A DNA stretch of 64,000 bases, from contig CP099421.1 in NCBI GenBank assembly GCA_024114885.1, positions 2,914,001 to 2,978,000 of the forward strand, in the 5' to 3' direction. The position numbers were made by a program, and so were the translations under genes. Each line of letters opens with the position of its first letter. Within the stretch, counting starts at the first letter, position 1. Below the pieces are notes generated by a model that saw only the letters and a list, made by a program, of their open reading frames with translations, was not told where the DNA came from and made no database searches. Shown piece after piece: positions 1 through 11,554 of this stretch. The DNA is from Septoria linicola (taxonomy: Eukaryota > Ascomycota > Dothideomycetes > Mycosphaerellales > Mycosphaerellaceae).

Positions 1-664
1 AATGGCGCTAGCGTGGTCGACAGGTTCTTCATCATTCCCATCAGGCCGCCTTTAGATGCGGCATAATGACATCCCTGGAACTTGTTAGCACACGCGCTCT
101 ATCTCAGCATTGAGAACACTTACATTCATGCCGCCTCCATACGCAGCTATCGACGAAACAAAGATGATTCGACCCCATTTCTGTGCCTTCATACCATCGA
201 CAACACCTTTCACGAGCAGGAAAGGCGCTCTTAGATTGACATTGAGCGTGACTTCGAACTCGCTCAATGGGATGTCAGAGACGTCGCGTATTCGCTTTCC
301 ATAGCCAGCGTTAGAGATGAGAATATCGACAGCGCGTGCATGGTCCTTTTGCACTTCCTCGGTCAGAGCGGTCGTTGCTTCGGGCGAAGCCAAGTCAGCC
401 TGATGGATGGTGATCTTCAGCTTGTCATTCGATGAGGCGAGCTCTTTGACCAGGGCTTCTAGTGAATCTCTGTTCGAGGCGTATGTGAGGGCGAGATGAC
501 AGCCATACGAGGCAAATTGTCGAGCACAAGCTGACCCAATGCTGTAGTACACATCGTCTATCAGTATATGTCCAGTTTGGGGGCATCGTTGGCTTGGCTC
601 ACCCGCCTGAGGCACCCGTGATGAGAACGAGCCTGCCCGAAATGTCGTTGTCGCTGATGCCCAT
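1..664 (-). CDS. Short-chain dehydrogenase/reductase (FabG-like), 3' end beyond window
   Basis: NAD(P)-dependent classical SDR oxidoreductase, resembling 3-oxoacyl-ACP reductases. Exons (minus strand) are 664-603, 541-124 and 74-1; the introns are 61 and 49 bp with GT-AG ends. The first splice rebuilds the cofactor motif TGASGGIG (TGxxxGxG). Downstream are SNAG (the NNAG equivalent), the catalytic serine in VSSIAA and, after the second splice, YAASK (the catalytic YxxxK). The start at 664 is chosen because the peptide runs directly into the Rossmann beta-strand (RLVLITG). The C-terminal part, including the substrate loop, lies off the left edge. It is transcribed divergently from the Zn2Cys6 regulator 252 bp away, which suggests a shared promoter. 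Substrate unknown. Family assignment is firm; the specific function is not. Confidence 0.88.
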
Positions 665-916
665 TTTTGCTGTATGATTTGCACGTGTGAGTGTCTAAGT
701 CACAATGTAGCAGTGAAACATGGTCATATACTCGTCCATCGTCAGCTAGCACTAGTTTTTCCGTCTATCCCTAGCAGACCCAAATGCTCGCGGCCAGGCT
801 CGGCGGCAATCGCTTTTCGACGGCGAACATCGTTGTGGGGTAGGGAACCCATCGAGGGCTTTCAATCGGCAGTCACCTCACACGCGCAGGCGAACAACAA
901 CCCAGCGATCTTGATC
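665..916. promoter_or_regulatory. Bidirectional intergenic promoter region
   Basis: This 252-bp gap separates the divergent SDR and Zn2Cys6 start codons, so it must carry both promoters. I see no clear TATA box and did not find a convincing CGG-N-CCG operator pair. The regulatory role is inferred from layout only. Confidence 0.4.
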
Positions 917-3636
917 ATGGCAGACTCCGGCGCCCAGTCACCAGGCAGACCTGTCAAGGAGGAGAAGGAGAAAAGAACATCGCGGGCGTGTCTGAATTGC
1001 AGAACTCGGAAAAGCTCGTGTAAGCTGTACGTTGCCGCCGCCCTGCTTGCTCGCCCGAACAACCCGATGAAATGTCGAGACCTTGTGAGAGTCGCTCGGA
1101 CAGCTGTGTCGCATGTGAACATTTGACATGCGTAAGGGCGACCTTGAAGCCGGCCACGTCCAGCCATCGGTGTTTACCTGGCCCTTCACAGGCGTAAACT
1201 CGAGCGCGCAAACAGCGATTCTTTTGCCGATTCAGATCCCGCCCATACTGACAGCACCTGCAGGCCGACCGTGGATGGCGTGGTCACCACGCCCTGCGAA
1301 CGCTGCAAAGTGACTGGGCTGGAATGTGTGAGTACAAACACTGTACTACCCTTCATACCTGCTGACAATCACACAAGGTAATTGGATCCTCAAACAGAGG
1401 TGGCCGCCGCGTCAGAAAAAGAACCCTGGACCAGTCCGGGCTGGCCGACAAAAGTGCTCAACAGCCGCCGAGAGACTCGCCAGCCATTGGTGGTGCCAAC
1501 GACCTCATCCAATATGCATCCGACAATCTTTCGCCGACCCAAGGACGCGCAGAGTGGCCGCAATCGGATTATGGAGCACCCATGTCAGGCAATGGCATAG
1601 GCATTGACCTGAATCCACCCACACCTGACGGCACCATGCTGGACCCAGCCTTACAGGCTGCAGATGCCAACGCGCGTGAGGCAGGTTACCCATAGTCTGT
1701 ACTTGGCAGCTACTGACATATTCCAGTCCCTGCTTGCCAACCATGCCACACGGGAGAGCTCCACTGCGACATCAGGAAACATCGCCTTCAACGACCTCCA
1801 AAATCCAAGCGATGCGCTCGGAATCTTAGCACAAATTGCAAGCAATGGTGAACATGGTGCCGGTTATGCGTCCACGCATTACTCTCATATTGGCAATGTC
1901 TCAACACAGCTCGAGTACGCTTTAGTGCGAGACGGCAGACTATCACTTTCAAAGATCATCCAACTTCTTCAGCGCTACAAGCACTATTACCACCCATACT
2001 TCCCGATAGTGCCGCTGGCTACCCTTGATGCGGTCAACTTGTCGAAGACTGCTCGCGATGAGCCGCATTTGCTGACAGCGATACTCGTCATCGCATCTCG
2101 AGGTATGCTATGTGCCTCGCCTGTGCAGACTCAAGGTTTCGCTGACATAAACGCAGACCTGACTGATGAGCCAAACGTGTCAATCGCTTGCTCCGAGCAT
2201 ATGCGGGCACTGGTCTCGGCACTTGCAGCAGGAGGCTCTGGACAGGTAGAGGCAGTGGAAGCACTTCTTGTGCTCGCGGAGTGGACGCCATATACATCGA
2301 GATCCGATGCAGGCCACGTTGGTCGTGGAGAAGAAGACCGAGAAGCTTGGATGCATGTCGGCATGGCTTTGCGAATTGGCTACTTTCTGGGCCTGGATCG
2401 CTACTCCTTCCACGTCCGAGGCGACGACATCAAGGATCCACAGTGGCAGAGAAAGCGATTAGTCTGGACGGCTTGCTACATCAGCGATAGGCAGATCAGC
2501 ATACGTCTGGGCCGTGCCTTTTGGTCTCGAGGTCCTGGTCCTCTGACGACTCTCTCAAAAGCCGACTTTCCAATGCTTGCGCCAGCGGGTTCAGGAGAGG
2601 AAGACTACGCGAGCATCTTTCAGGCCACGCTGGAGTTGACATTGCTCTTCTCCAATGTTCACGATGTTCTGTACTCGAACCCTGGCAACAGCGTGCGCAG
2701 CCATCTCAGTGGTGGCTACATCAAATACATTGATGACTTTAGAAGTGCGATCTATGGCTGGAAGAGTGTCTGGGGTACACTGACGTGTTCACCTCATCTC
2801 AAGGCTACTCTACTCATCTCATACGATTACCTGCGCCTCTACACCAACGCATTTGCATTTCATGCTACTGTAAAGCGAGCTCTTCCTCAGATCCAGCAGA
2901 GTCAAGAAAACAGACGGTCGGCAAATCCCGCCCCAGGACGAGTCTTCTACAACAATGTCGGTGCTGTAGGCGATGCCCGATTTATATACGAAGGTCTGGA
3001 CGCCGCGAAGAGCTTACTCAGCATGATGAACACTTTCGTCGATCCGGAGAAATCGCTTCGCTTCATGCCGTTGAGATTCTATCTGTACTCCATATATGCT
3101 GGTGTCTTCCTGTACAGGGCACGCTGTGTTGGTGTCCTGGCAGCTGACGAGGAGCAATCGGTGCGAGCAATGGTAAGGGAAACTGTCAGCCGACTGGAAC
3201 GTTCAGCAATTGGTATGTACAGGACACAGTTTTCCGATTGAAGACAGAGTTCCCAACTAACTCTATCACAGGACTGCAACACCCTGGCAATCGGTACTCA
3301 CAACTGCTGAGGTTGCTCTGGGACAAAGTAGAAAAGAAGGAACACCGCAAAACACAGTCGACCGCGACACTACAGAACCCGTACCGTCCAAACAGCATTG
3401 GAGGTCCTACACCCAGCTCGAACAAGTCCCAAGACTCACCGGCCGTGACTGAGCTGATGGGCGATTTCTCCTGGACAGATCTGGATGCTATTGGGAACTT
3501 CGCAGTCAACGGCAACGGCGGCGCTGCCATCAGCGACGCAGACTGGTGGTCAGGCTTTCTGCCCGCAGATTCGAATAATTTTCTCTTTGACCAGCTAAGT
3601 AACATGGACGACTGGAGCAATCTTGGACTCCAGTGA
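917..3636 (+). CDS. Zn2Cys6 fungal transcription factor with fungal-specific MHR domain
   Basis: Nuclear regulator. Exon model: 917-1026, 1192-1327, 1378-1680, 1727-3212, 3272-3636 (799 aa). The zinc cluster has CLNCRTRKSSC in exon 1 and PCERCKVTGLEC in exon 2, followed by the basic stretch SNRGGRRVRKR. The body (from about residue 185) holds the MHR-type region, including NDLQNPSDALGILAQ and YKHYYHPYFPIVPL. Two points are uncertain. First, the 165-bp first intron contains an open stretch (1080-1131) encoding a further CxxC...C motif, so an extra exon is possible. Second, the fourth exon joins in frame only through a GC-AG intron (1681-1726, with CTGAC branch point and TTCCAG). Adjacent to an SDR, a dehydrogenase and a transporter, it is the obvious local regulator. 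Confidence 0.85.
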
Positions 3637-3964
3637 GGCTCTAATGGACTACATTTACCGTAATACCGAGGTGTGAAGGTTTCGTTCGCGACGAACCATC
3701 AGACAGCTTTCGATGCAAAAGCTCTACGTTCCGGACAGCAATGACCTGGGTACGGTGGCACGACCTGCGGCAACACGCTGACCATGGTAGTGCTAGCTCG
3801 GCACGTGGGTCGGAAAATGGCGGTACAGACACGAGCTCAGCAACCAGACGCCGACGGCTCATCTTTCTTGCGGACGAACTCCCCACCATCCCGCACCTCT
3901 TCTTGCTCACTACACCCTTCACCAAGTTCCCAGTATCGAACGTCGACAGAAGGATAACGGCATC
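3637..3964. other. Intergenic, no gene seen
   Basis: Short spacer between the regulator and the dehydrogenase, both on the plus strand. It holds a CACGTG core near 3803 but no supported coding exon. Confidence 0.6.
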
Positions 3965-5064
3965 ATGACTAAAGCACAGTCCGCCCTCTTGATTGGACAA
4001 ATCACACATGCTCGCAAAGAGTGGGAATCACTGTCATCGCTACTACAACTAAAGGTACGATAAACACTAAGTAGACATTGACATTCCAGTACTAAATGGT
4101 ACACAGGAGTACGGCTCAGGCTCCAGAGAAGATTTCATCTCACGCAGCAAGAGCGGCGAGTACGACGATGTCATCGCCATCTATCGATCGAACGATTCTA
4201 CGATTGTGACTGGACCTTTCGACAAAGAGCTGATACAAGCGCTTCCAAAGAGCTTGAAGTACATCACTCACAACGGCGCCGGTTATGACAACATCGACGT
4301 ACCTGCTGCTACTGAGAGGAGCATCGAAATCAGCAGCACTCCAATAGCCGTGGACGAAGCCACTGCTGATGGTATGTCTTCGCCTCATGGCGGTCAATTT
4401 AAACCAGCACTGACATCTTCTAGTCGCGCTTTTCTTACTTCTTGGTGCCCTACGACGAGTGACTATTCCTTTCCTGGGTGCTCGAAAGAACGAGTGGCGA
4501 GGCAAAGGCTTTGGCCTCGGCCATGATCCCAAGAAGAAAGTGCTCGGCATCCTTGGAATGGGCGGCATCGGGCAGGCAGTTGCGAAAAGAGCCAGAGCAT
4601 TCGGCATGACGATACAATACCACAACAGAAACCGACTATCTGAGGAGAAAGAGCAAGGTGCCAAGTACGTCTCGTTCGACGAGCTGCTGCAGACCTCGGA
4701 CGTGCTCAGCTTGAACCTCGCTCTAAACCCTTCAACGCGGCACATTATCGGGAAACCACAATTCGATATCATGAAGGACGGCATCGTGATTGTGAATACT
4801 GCAAGAGGACCAATCATCGACGAAGCCGCACTGGTGGATGCACTGAACTCAGGCAAGGTGTTTTCAGCAGGTCTTGACGTGTTTGAGGAGGAGCCGAAGA
4901 TTCACCCGGGCTTGCTCGAGAACGAGAATGCTGTATTGCTGCCACACATCGGCACTGCGACATGGGAAACGCAAAAGGAGATGGAGGTGCTGGTGTTGGA
5001 CAACCTGAAGTCGGCAGTCGAGGGCAAGGGCTTGCTGACACAAGTACCTGAGCAGAAGAAGTAG
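3965..5064 (+). CDS. D-2-hydroxyacid dehydrogenase (glyoxylate/hydroxypyruvate reductase type)
   Basis: NAD(P)-linked oxidoreductase that interconverts 2-oxoacids and D-2-hydroxyacids, for example glyoxylate and glycolate. Exons 3965-4054, 4107-4371 and 4424-5064 give 331 aa, the usual size of the family. The nucleotide-binding motif is GMGGIGQA (GxGxxG). The catalytic trio is visible: Arg in NTARGPIID, Glu in FEEEP and His in LPHIGT. The conserved helix TADVALFLLLGALRR is rebuilt exactly across the second intron, which confirms that splice. It resembles yeast Gor1 and animal GRHPR, but substrate choice cannot be fixed from sequence. It sits between the regulator and the transporter on the same strand. 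Confidence 0.93.
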
Positions 5065-5772
5065 TTTGACAAGGCGATTGTCTGGTTCTCTGCACATATG
5101 ACGGCCAGCAGAGACATCTCGCAATACTTGAATAACAATATCATGTCTGCAGCGCCTTCTGTCGCAATGCGGGAACTACTTCACGACTTGAAATGCAATG
5201 CCACTGTGCACAATCTTCGAGATTGAGCAATCCCCAATGCCCCCAAAGACTTGAGAATTCTTCCGTAGCTTCTTTGACCTACTGCCGTGACTGCTCTAAT
5301 CGAATTTGAGTGGCATGTCATCAACTTCCAGACGACATTCGGCTCAACCTGCACCGAACACGCGCATCGGCAATACCTCTGCATCAAGCATGTGATTGTC
5401 ATTCGTCGACAAGGGTAAGCGGCATGAACAAGTCTTGGAAATCAAAAGCCGACACCATCAGCCGCCCAAGCAATCACAAGCTCGCCGCTCCAAAGCCACT
5501 CCAGGGCTTGGTCCTCTCCACGCGGAGCCTCCACATCGTCTCAACCTCATGCACGACTGTGGGCCATCTAATGACACGGTAGCACCGGCACGTACGGCTT
5601 CTGAGCCTGTAATCGCGTCACGGATGGAGCCTCGATGGAGTACTTGAAGTCTTTGCTGCCCGTTCGGAGGTGGCAGAAGAGACCCGTGCGTGAGGAAGCG
5701 TGGTTTTGGCACCGATTGTCTTTGTCTGGCACGGGTGATAGAGGACAGTACGAAGTACTCACACAGTTCAAT
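5065..5772. other. Intergenic, upstream of transporter
   Basis: About 700 bp between dehydrogenase and transporter. An open frame runs from 5635 into the transporter start, but its extra 46 residues precede the normal N-terminus of the family and look like 5' leader. Nothing else supported. Confidence 0.5.
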
Positions 5773-7624
5773 ATGATGCAGCCCACGACGATATGGCGGG
5801 ACTTCCTGCAATACAGGCGAGCTTATCTACTTACAGCTGTGGCATCTTTTGGTGGCATGCTTTTCGGTAGGAGAACGATGGGGGATATGTTGTAATGGAA
5901 GTACTGATGCTGGCAGGCTGGGACACCGGACTAATTGGAGGAGTTCTCACCATGAAGAGCTTCCAGAATAGTTTCGGAATGGACGAAGATGATCCGGCTT
6001 ATGCGAACCTCTCTGGAAACATTGTCTCGGTGCTACAAGCTGGATGCTTCTTTGGCGCAATGTCCTCTTTCTACGTCTCGGACAAGTTTGGCAGGAAGAC
6101 TGCGCTCATCATCGCCGATATCATCTTCATCATTGGATCTATTGTGCAGACATGCGCCGGGCTCAATACCACTAGCTTGACGGAGCTGTACGTTGGTCGA
6201 GTGATTGGAGGGTTTGGAGTAGGCTTGATCTCTGCGGTCGTCCCGACCTACATCGGTGAGAACGCCAATAAGGAGATTCGAGGGCGATGCATCGGGTGCA
6301 TGCAGCTGTTCAAGTACGTTCCAAACGCCACGTCAATTGAACGAAGCTGACGAAAATACCAGTGTCACAGGAATCATGCTGAGCTACTTGTGAGCATTGT
6401 CTCTCCCTCAAACAGTCCTTGGCTAACAATGGCATAGTGTCAATTTCGGCGTTAACCAATCCGTGTCTCCCACTCGATCAGCCCAATGGCGCATACCCTT
6501 TGCGTTGCAGATGCTACCTGGCGCACTTCTACTCATCGGCATCATATTCCAGAACGAGAGTCCTCGCTGGCTCGTCGAGCAGAACAGAATCGAAGATGCA
6601 CGCAAAGCACTAGCTACGGTTCGAGCTCTACCTCTCAACTCAGAGCTGGTTGAACGCGAGCTAGAGGACATTATTGATGACTTCAACGGCCATGAGAAGA
6701 TGCCACTCATGACCCAGATCAGAGTGACCTGCAGCAATGCCAAGACCTTTTATGTTTTCGCCATGGTATGTATATCTTCAAACGTCCCAAGACAGTAGCT
6801 GACTCCATTCACAGGCGGTCACTCTGATGTTCTGGCAGCAATGGACCGGCACAAACAGCATAAACTACTACTCGCCCCAGATTTTCAAATCCGTCGGCCT
6901 CACCGGCACGAGCGCTGGCCTCTTCGCAACAGGAATCTACGGCGTCGTCAAAGTCGTCATCACCGCCCTCGGACTCATGTTCACGACAGAACAACTCGGT
7001 CGAAAATGGTCTCTGATCATAGGCGGCCTCGGTCAAGCATTCGCAATGTTCTACATCGGCATTAACCAGGCCGTACATCCATCAACCGGTGGCGGTCTCG
7101 ATGGAAACAGCATTTTCGCCATCATCTGCGTGTACCTCTTCGTGGTGTTCTACAGCTTTGGCTGGGGACCTATCGCGTTCGTACTCAGTGCTGAGTGCGC
7201 GCCGAATCACGTTCGCAGTCTGGTCATGGCAGCAGCGCTGATGACACAGTGGCTGTTCAACTTCGTGATTGCGAAGATCACGCCGATCATGCTTGCTGAC
7301 ATCACGTATGGTACCTTCTTGCTGTTCGGAGGATGTTGTATGCTGATGGTCGTCTACACTATCTTCTGCGTGCCGGAGACGAAGGGCGTGCCGCTTGAGT
7401 CGATACACCTGCTGTTCCAGGGTAACATCATCAAGGGCGCTTTGAGAGACACCATTCCTGGCAAGACGAGGGCAAAAGAACTGAAGTTTGGACACACGCT
7501 GGAAAGAGGAGAGGTCACTACAAAGAGCATTGATGATGAGGCCGATCACGTCGAACAAGCCGACAGCGACGATGTCACGAGGAAAACTGCGAACGCGATG
7601 AGTGGGATTGGCGGACGTGCATAG
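5773..7624 (+). CDS. MFS sugar/quinate-type transporter
   Basis: Twelve-helix plasma-membrane proton symporter of the sugar porter family. Exons 5773-5866, 5917-6313, 6363-6389, 6438-6765 and 6815-7624 give 551 aa. Diagnostic motifs: FGWDTGLIGG in helix 1 (rebuilt by the first splice), DKFGRK in the loop 2-3, ESPRWLVE after helix 6, QQWTGTNSINYYSPQIF in helix 7 and PETKGVPLE after helix 12. The start at 5773 (ATGATG) puts helix 1 about 18 residues in, as usual. Introns are 48-50 bp and exon 3 is only 27 bp. Substrate is open: the fold covers hexoses, pentoses, quinate and lactose. It is convergent with the 2OG oxygenase. Confidence 0.93.
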
Positions 7625-7799
7625 ATCAGACCGAGTTCTTACTAAACATAGATGCATAGATATAGACGCATGCTAGACGATACCCAGGCGCCTTCTCGGC
7701 GTCTCAAGAGACCAACTACGCAGCAGAGTTCAAACCCCGTTCATTGATTCTTGCACGGTCCACAGGAGCACCGCGAGCATGCTCACAACAAACTCTCAC

Positions 7800-9143
7800 C
7801 TACGTAGAAGCAGCCACCCCGCCATCCCTCTTCTCAATCCTCTCCTGATCAGTACCTTGTCCTTTACTCCAATCTCCACCAGCACGTCTGCCCATGGCAC
7901 GATTCAGGATCCACTGCTTAGCTGTGATAGGCTCACCTTCATCGATGCTGGGATTCTCTTTGCGCTTTGCGTCGATCAGCTCACTGCCGTCAAGCACTTT
8001 GAGGATGACATTATCTTCGGGTCGATTGAAGTAGACGAGACTGTATCGTGTTGAGTCTTGTTGGGCTCCGGGTGGGTTGACGACTCTGTGGAGCTGGAGA
8101 GGTGTTAGTTCTGAGATGCTATGTCTGAGGTGAGTGGCTTACATTGGAACGAAGGATGCCGGCAGTGAATTTGACCTGCAATGAGCTGTCAGCATGAGCG
8201 TATAATACTACTGGTATCTGCAGGTAGGCTCACCATAGCATCTCCAAGATTCACCACACAATGACCCTAGATCCTGTCAGCAATCAATCTTCAACTAACA
8301 TCGCTCCAGATTCATCATCAATCTCACCTTCAAAGGCTTAACATACGCCCACTCCTCCTTCTCCCCATCTCTCGCTGGCGGCAAAACCTGCAAACCCCCC
8401 AACCGATTAAACAATACCGTCACGCTCCCAAAATCCGTATGCTCCCCCAACGCAGCCCTCCGATCCTCAACCTTCTGCGGCGGACTCTTCACCCACCTCA
8501 TCTGATCCCCACTCCTCTCCTCCATCCGATGCAAACCCTCCAGTCCACCACCACTTAGCCCCAACTTGCCCTCCAACGCCCTCAATATCACCTTAACAAT
8601 CCCGTGACTCCCGACCATGAACCTCTTCACCAGATCCCTTGTCTCGTCCCGGATTAAGACTTCCGGATTGCGAAGTCGTTCCGACAATCCGAGAACATCA
8701 TCTTTACTCACATTCCAAAACTCATTCCGATCTTTCGTGCCAGCCCTATCAATAACACCCGCGCCATAGCCTTTGTAGCCGAAGTAAGAGCCCTCTCCCA
8801 TCATATCGTATTTGACTTTCTCTTCCACGGGGAGATCAAACACTTTCTGAGCGAGGGAGAACAAAGAATCGGTGCTAGAGAGGAGATTGTTGCCGTCCAT
8901 CTCCTGGTCTCCGTCTGAGCTGGGCGTCGGGTTTATAGCATTGTCTGTCCGACAGTCGAGGTAGAAGAATCCGAGATCGCAGCACGCACGCCAGAGTCTT
9001 TCTTCTTCGGCAGGTTCGCCATCGAGGAGTTTCTTGAGGCTGATTCGAAGGAGAGGTGCAGTGGGAACATCGTCTGGAAATGGAGGTAAGTCCTTGAATT
9101 CTAGGCCCTCGTCCTTCAGGTGCTGCGCTTCAATGGATCCCAT
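7800..9143 (-). CDS. 2-oxoglutarate/Fe(II)-dependent dioxygenase (isopenicillin-N-synthase-like)
   Basis: Non-haem iron oxygenase of the DIOX_N/2OG-FeII family. Minus-strand exons 9143-8328, 8266-8234, 8175-8143 and 8093-7800 encode 391 aa. Iron ligands are His and Asp in GEHTDFGSVTVLF and the distal His in LHRVV; the 2-oxoglutarate Arg/Ser pair lies in STRYSLVYFNRP. The N-terminal half carries the typical LGFFYL and LPVEEKVKY elements. The two 33-bp exons each encode 11 residues (ending LGDAM and LRSN) and fit family alignments exactly. The substrate is unknown; members hydroxylate or desaturate secondary metabolites and pyrimidines. The gene is convergent with the transporter, 175 bp apart, and probably closes the metabolic neighbourhood. 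Confidence 0.92.
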
Positions 9144-9774
9144 AATTGCTATTCTTGCTGAGTATCAATGTTGACTGTGTGATCAGTATCGGTTTCTCAG
9201 ACAGAGTGCTTGAGTGTTGTTCTTGGGAAAGTTAGCGAAGACGGTCGGTATGTGACAGAGGTGAACAGGTATATTGTACACTTTTTACATTATCAAAGTC
9301 TCGATATCGGCCCAGTACGTACTCGCCATCAGAGGCCATCGTGAGTCCATAAACGAGGCATAGCTTACCCCGCCTTGCAGTAATGTACATTGTCGCGAAA
9401 TTGACGCGTGATGAAAGCTTAAGACTTAAGACAGCAGTGTTGATGACACGGACCGAACACGGCGGCACGGAACAATGCTGAATTCTGAAGATGGTGAAGT
9501 GAGATCAAATCATGTTGCAATAGGCACTCTACGTACTATGCACAATCTGCCCGAGTATCTACGCCTCCTGTTCCCTATTTGCATTATGCACAGCACGCCC
9601 GGAGTGGGCTTCAATGTGTCGTCAAAGGTACATCACAGAAGCGTAACTCCTATCCTGCTCGTCGCTCCAAATGACTTTTGCGGTTGCGGCATTACAATGC
9701 ATATCATGAAGAGTCGTTCTGGTCAAAGGTTAGCTTGAGTCGGACTAAGCGGAGGAGACATGATACACACCTTT
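9144..9774. other. Intergenic, no gene seen
   Basis: Upstream side of the oxygenase and downstream side of HEX1. Small open frames here (for example 9475-9738) show no family motif or plausible start context. Confidence 0.55.
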
Positions 9775-11554
9775 CTACAATCTGCTGCCGTGGACGACCT
9801 TGTAGTCGACAGCAAGCTCACGGCCCTCATCGGTGATGACGAGCACGCGGACACTGCCACGGCCATTGTTGAAGGAGTCCTGAAGACGGTTGAGCAGGCT
9901 GCTCTGGTCGAGGACTGGCAGGCCTTGCTTGACATCACCAGTCTCGGTCATGGCGACGACGCGGCCGTCATCACGGATGTCAAGGACGCGGTACTGCTTG
10001 AAGACAGGTCCGACCATGTTCTGGACAACGACTGATGGGCTTGGGTTGCTGACGAAAGAGCTTTCCTCATGCAGCTGCTTGGTGAAGAGGTCAACACCGA
10101 GGTAGCGGTGCTGGCCAGTCTGTGCTGAGGTGGTGATGCGGATGACCTGGCATGGACGGCCTTGCAGGATGAGCAAGTCACCGATGCGGATGTGGTGGCA
10201 TGGGATGGTGATGGTGTTTGGGGTACCCGAGAAGCGGGCAGAGCCGTATGAACCTCCACGTGGCGCGCTCATTGTGATTTCGCGGTCCTTGACAACGACG
10301 TCTTCCTCGACACGCTCGGTGCGACCGGAGTCTTGGTGGTGGTGGTGAGAGTGGTGCGAGTGGCCTTCGAATGGGTGAAGGATGCGGTCAGCGGCGCGGC
10401 GGACTCCGTGGCGGAAAGAGTGGTATTGTCCGTCTTCGTCGTAATATCCCATGTCCCTCTTGTGCTTGTGCTCGGAGTGACCGTCGACGGTACGCTGCTC
10501 GACCTTTACTTGCTGGTCGAACTCAACTGGGTCACGCTCGGCGTAACCTTCAGCTGGGTATCGGCGTGGGTAGGTGGACTTGTCTTGCCAGACACGAGAA
10601 GCTCTGTACTCCTCGGTGAATGGGGTGGTGCGGTCACGGAAGTCTCGCTCGGCAATGTCGATGCGAGAGTCGAGATCGATCTGAGTGCCGGGAGTGTGAC
10701 GGGTTGGGTAGTCGCGGTCGTAGACGCGGTCCTCAACGTTGATCTGCGCGTCGGCGTACCGTTGGTATGGCTCGCGGTAGCTGATGCGAGGTGTAATGTC
10801 AGTGCTTGTTGCACAAGAGAAGATGAAGTGAGGTTGGATGGATGGCGGTGGTGGGTGATGGCAGCAGGGAAGAAGCTCCAACTGCTGTGGTGATGATGAT
10901 GGACAACAGGGAAGGGTCGGTGAGAAAGAGGCGTGTGTTGCTCCGACGACAACACACTAGACCACGCTAGAGGGCGATAGTTTGTTTGCCAAGGGCGCCT
11001 CAGGGGAGGATGCGCGTGCGTGCGTGGACGTGCATGGGTCCGCCGCAGAGTGGAGCCCCAACAGTGCAGGCGAACACGAGCTGGCAGTGTGCGGTGTGCC
11101 GGCAGTGCAAGTGAAGCAACATCCGAAGAGAGTGCCTTTTGAAGTGTTTGGAGAATTGGACAAGACTTACCTGTCGCGGTGGATGTCGACGTCTACGTTG
11201 ACGTTGGTGTCTTGATGGCGTCCGGGGCCCGAGAAATGCTCCTCGTGTACGCGAATGTCCTCACGTCTGCCGCCTCTGCGATACCTGTCTTCTTCGGTGA
11301 TGCGGATGTCTTCGCGGTAGCGGTCGTCTCGACGGGAAGGGCCTTGAGGTCGGTCTTGTCGATCTTCCCGTCCAGCGCCTTGGACAGTAATTCGCTCGTC
11401 AGTCTTGACCTCAGTTTCTGAAGCCTTCTCGTTCCTGTAGGTGGAGGGGAAGACGCTGAACGGGACTCTGCGCGTCTTTGTTAGTAAACTGTCTTTGACA
11501 GCTACAAGAAGGTTGCAACTCACGGAACGCGGGCGTCGTAATCCAGCGTGGCGA
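9775..11554 (-). CDS. hex1: Woronin body major protein HEX1, with long N-terminal extension
   Basis: HEX1 self-assembles into the Woronin-body crystal that plugs septal pores after wounding; it is imported into peroxisomes. The C-terminus is SRL, a PTS1 signal, and the S1-like fold is clear (GQHRYLGVDLFTKQLHEESS, GPVFKQYRVLDIRDDG, TETGDVKQ). An internal start at 10452 (MGYYDEDGQYHSFR) gives the canonical short 225-aa form. In the same frame, coding-like sequence continues upstream: 10780-9775, then a 390-bp intron (AG+C phase fits), 11467-11171, a 56-bp intron and about 11554-11524. This extension is highly charged (EDRYR, REDIR, DRDY). No ATG opens it, so a further 5' exon is needed and the long-form start is unresolved. 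Alternative 5' splicing of hex1 is known in Aspergillus. Confidence 0.92.

Noticed and set aside
1..9143. Classical secondary-metabolite cluster
   Set aside because: No polyketide synthase, NRPS, terpene synthase or P450 visible; only tailoring-type enzymes, so I call it a metabolic neighbourhood at most.
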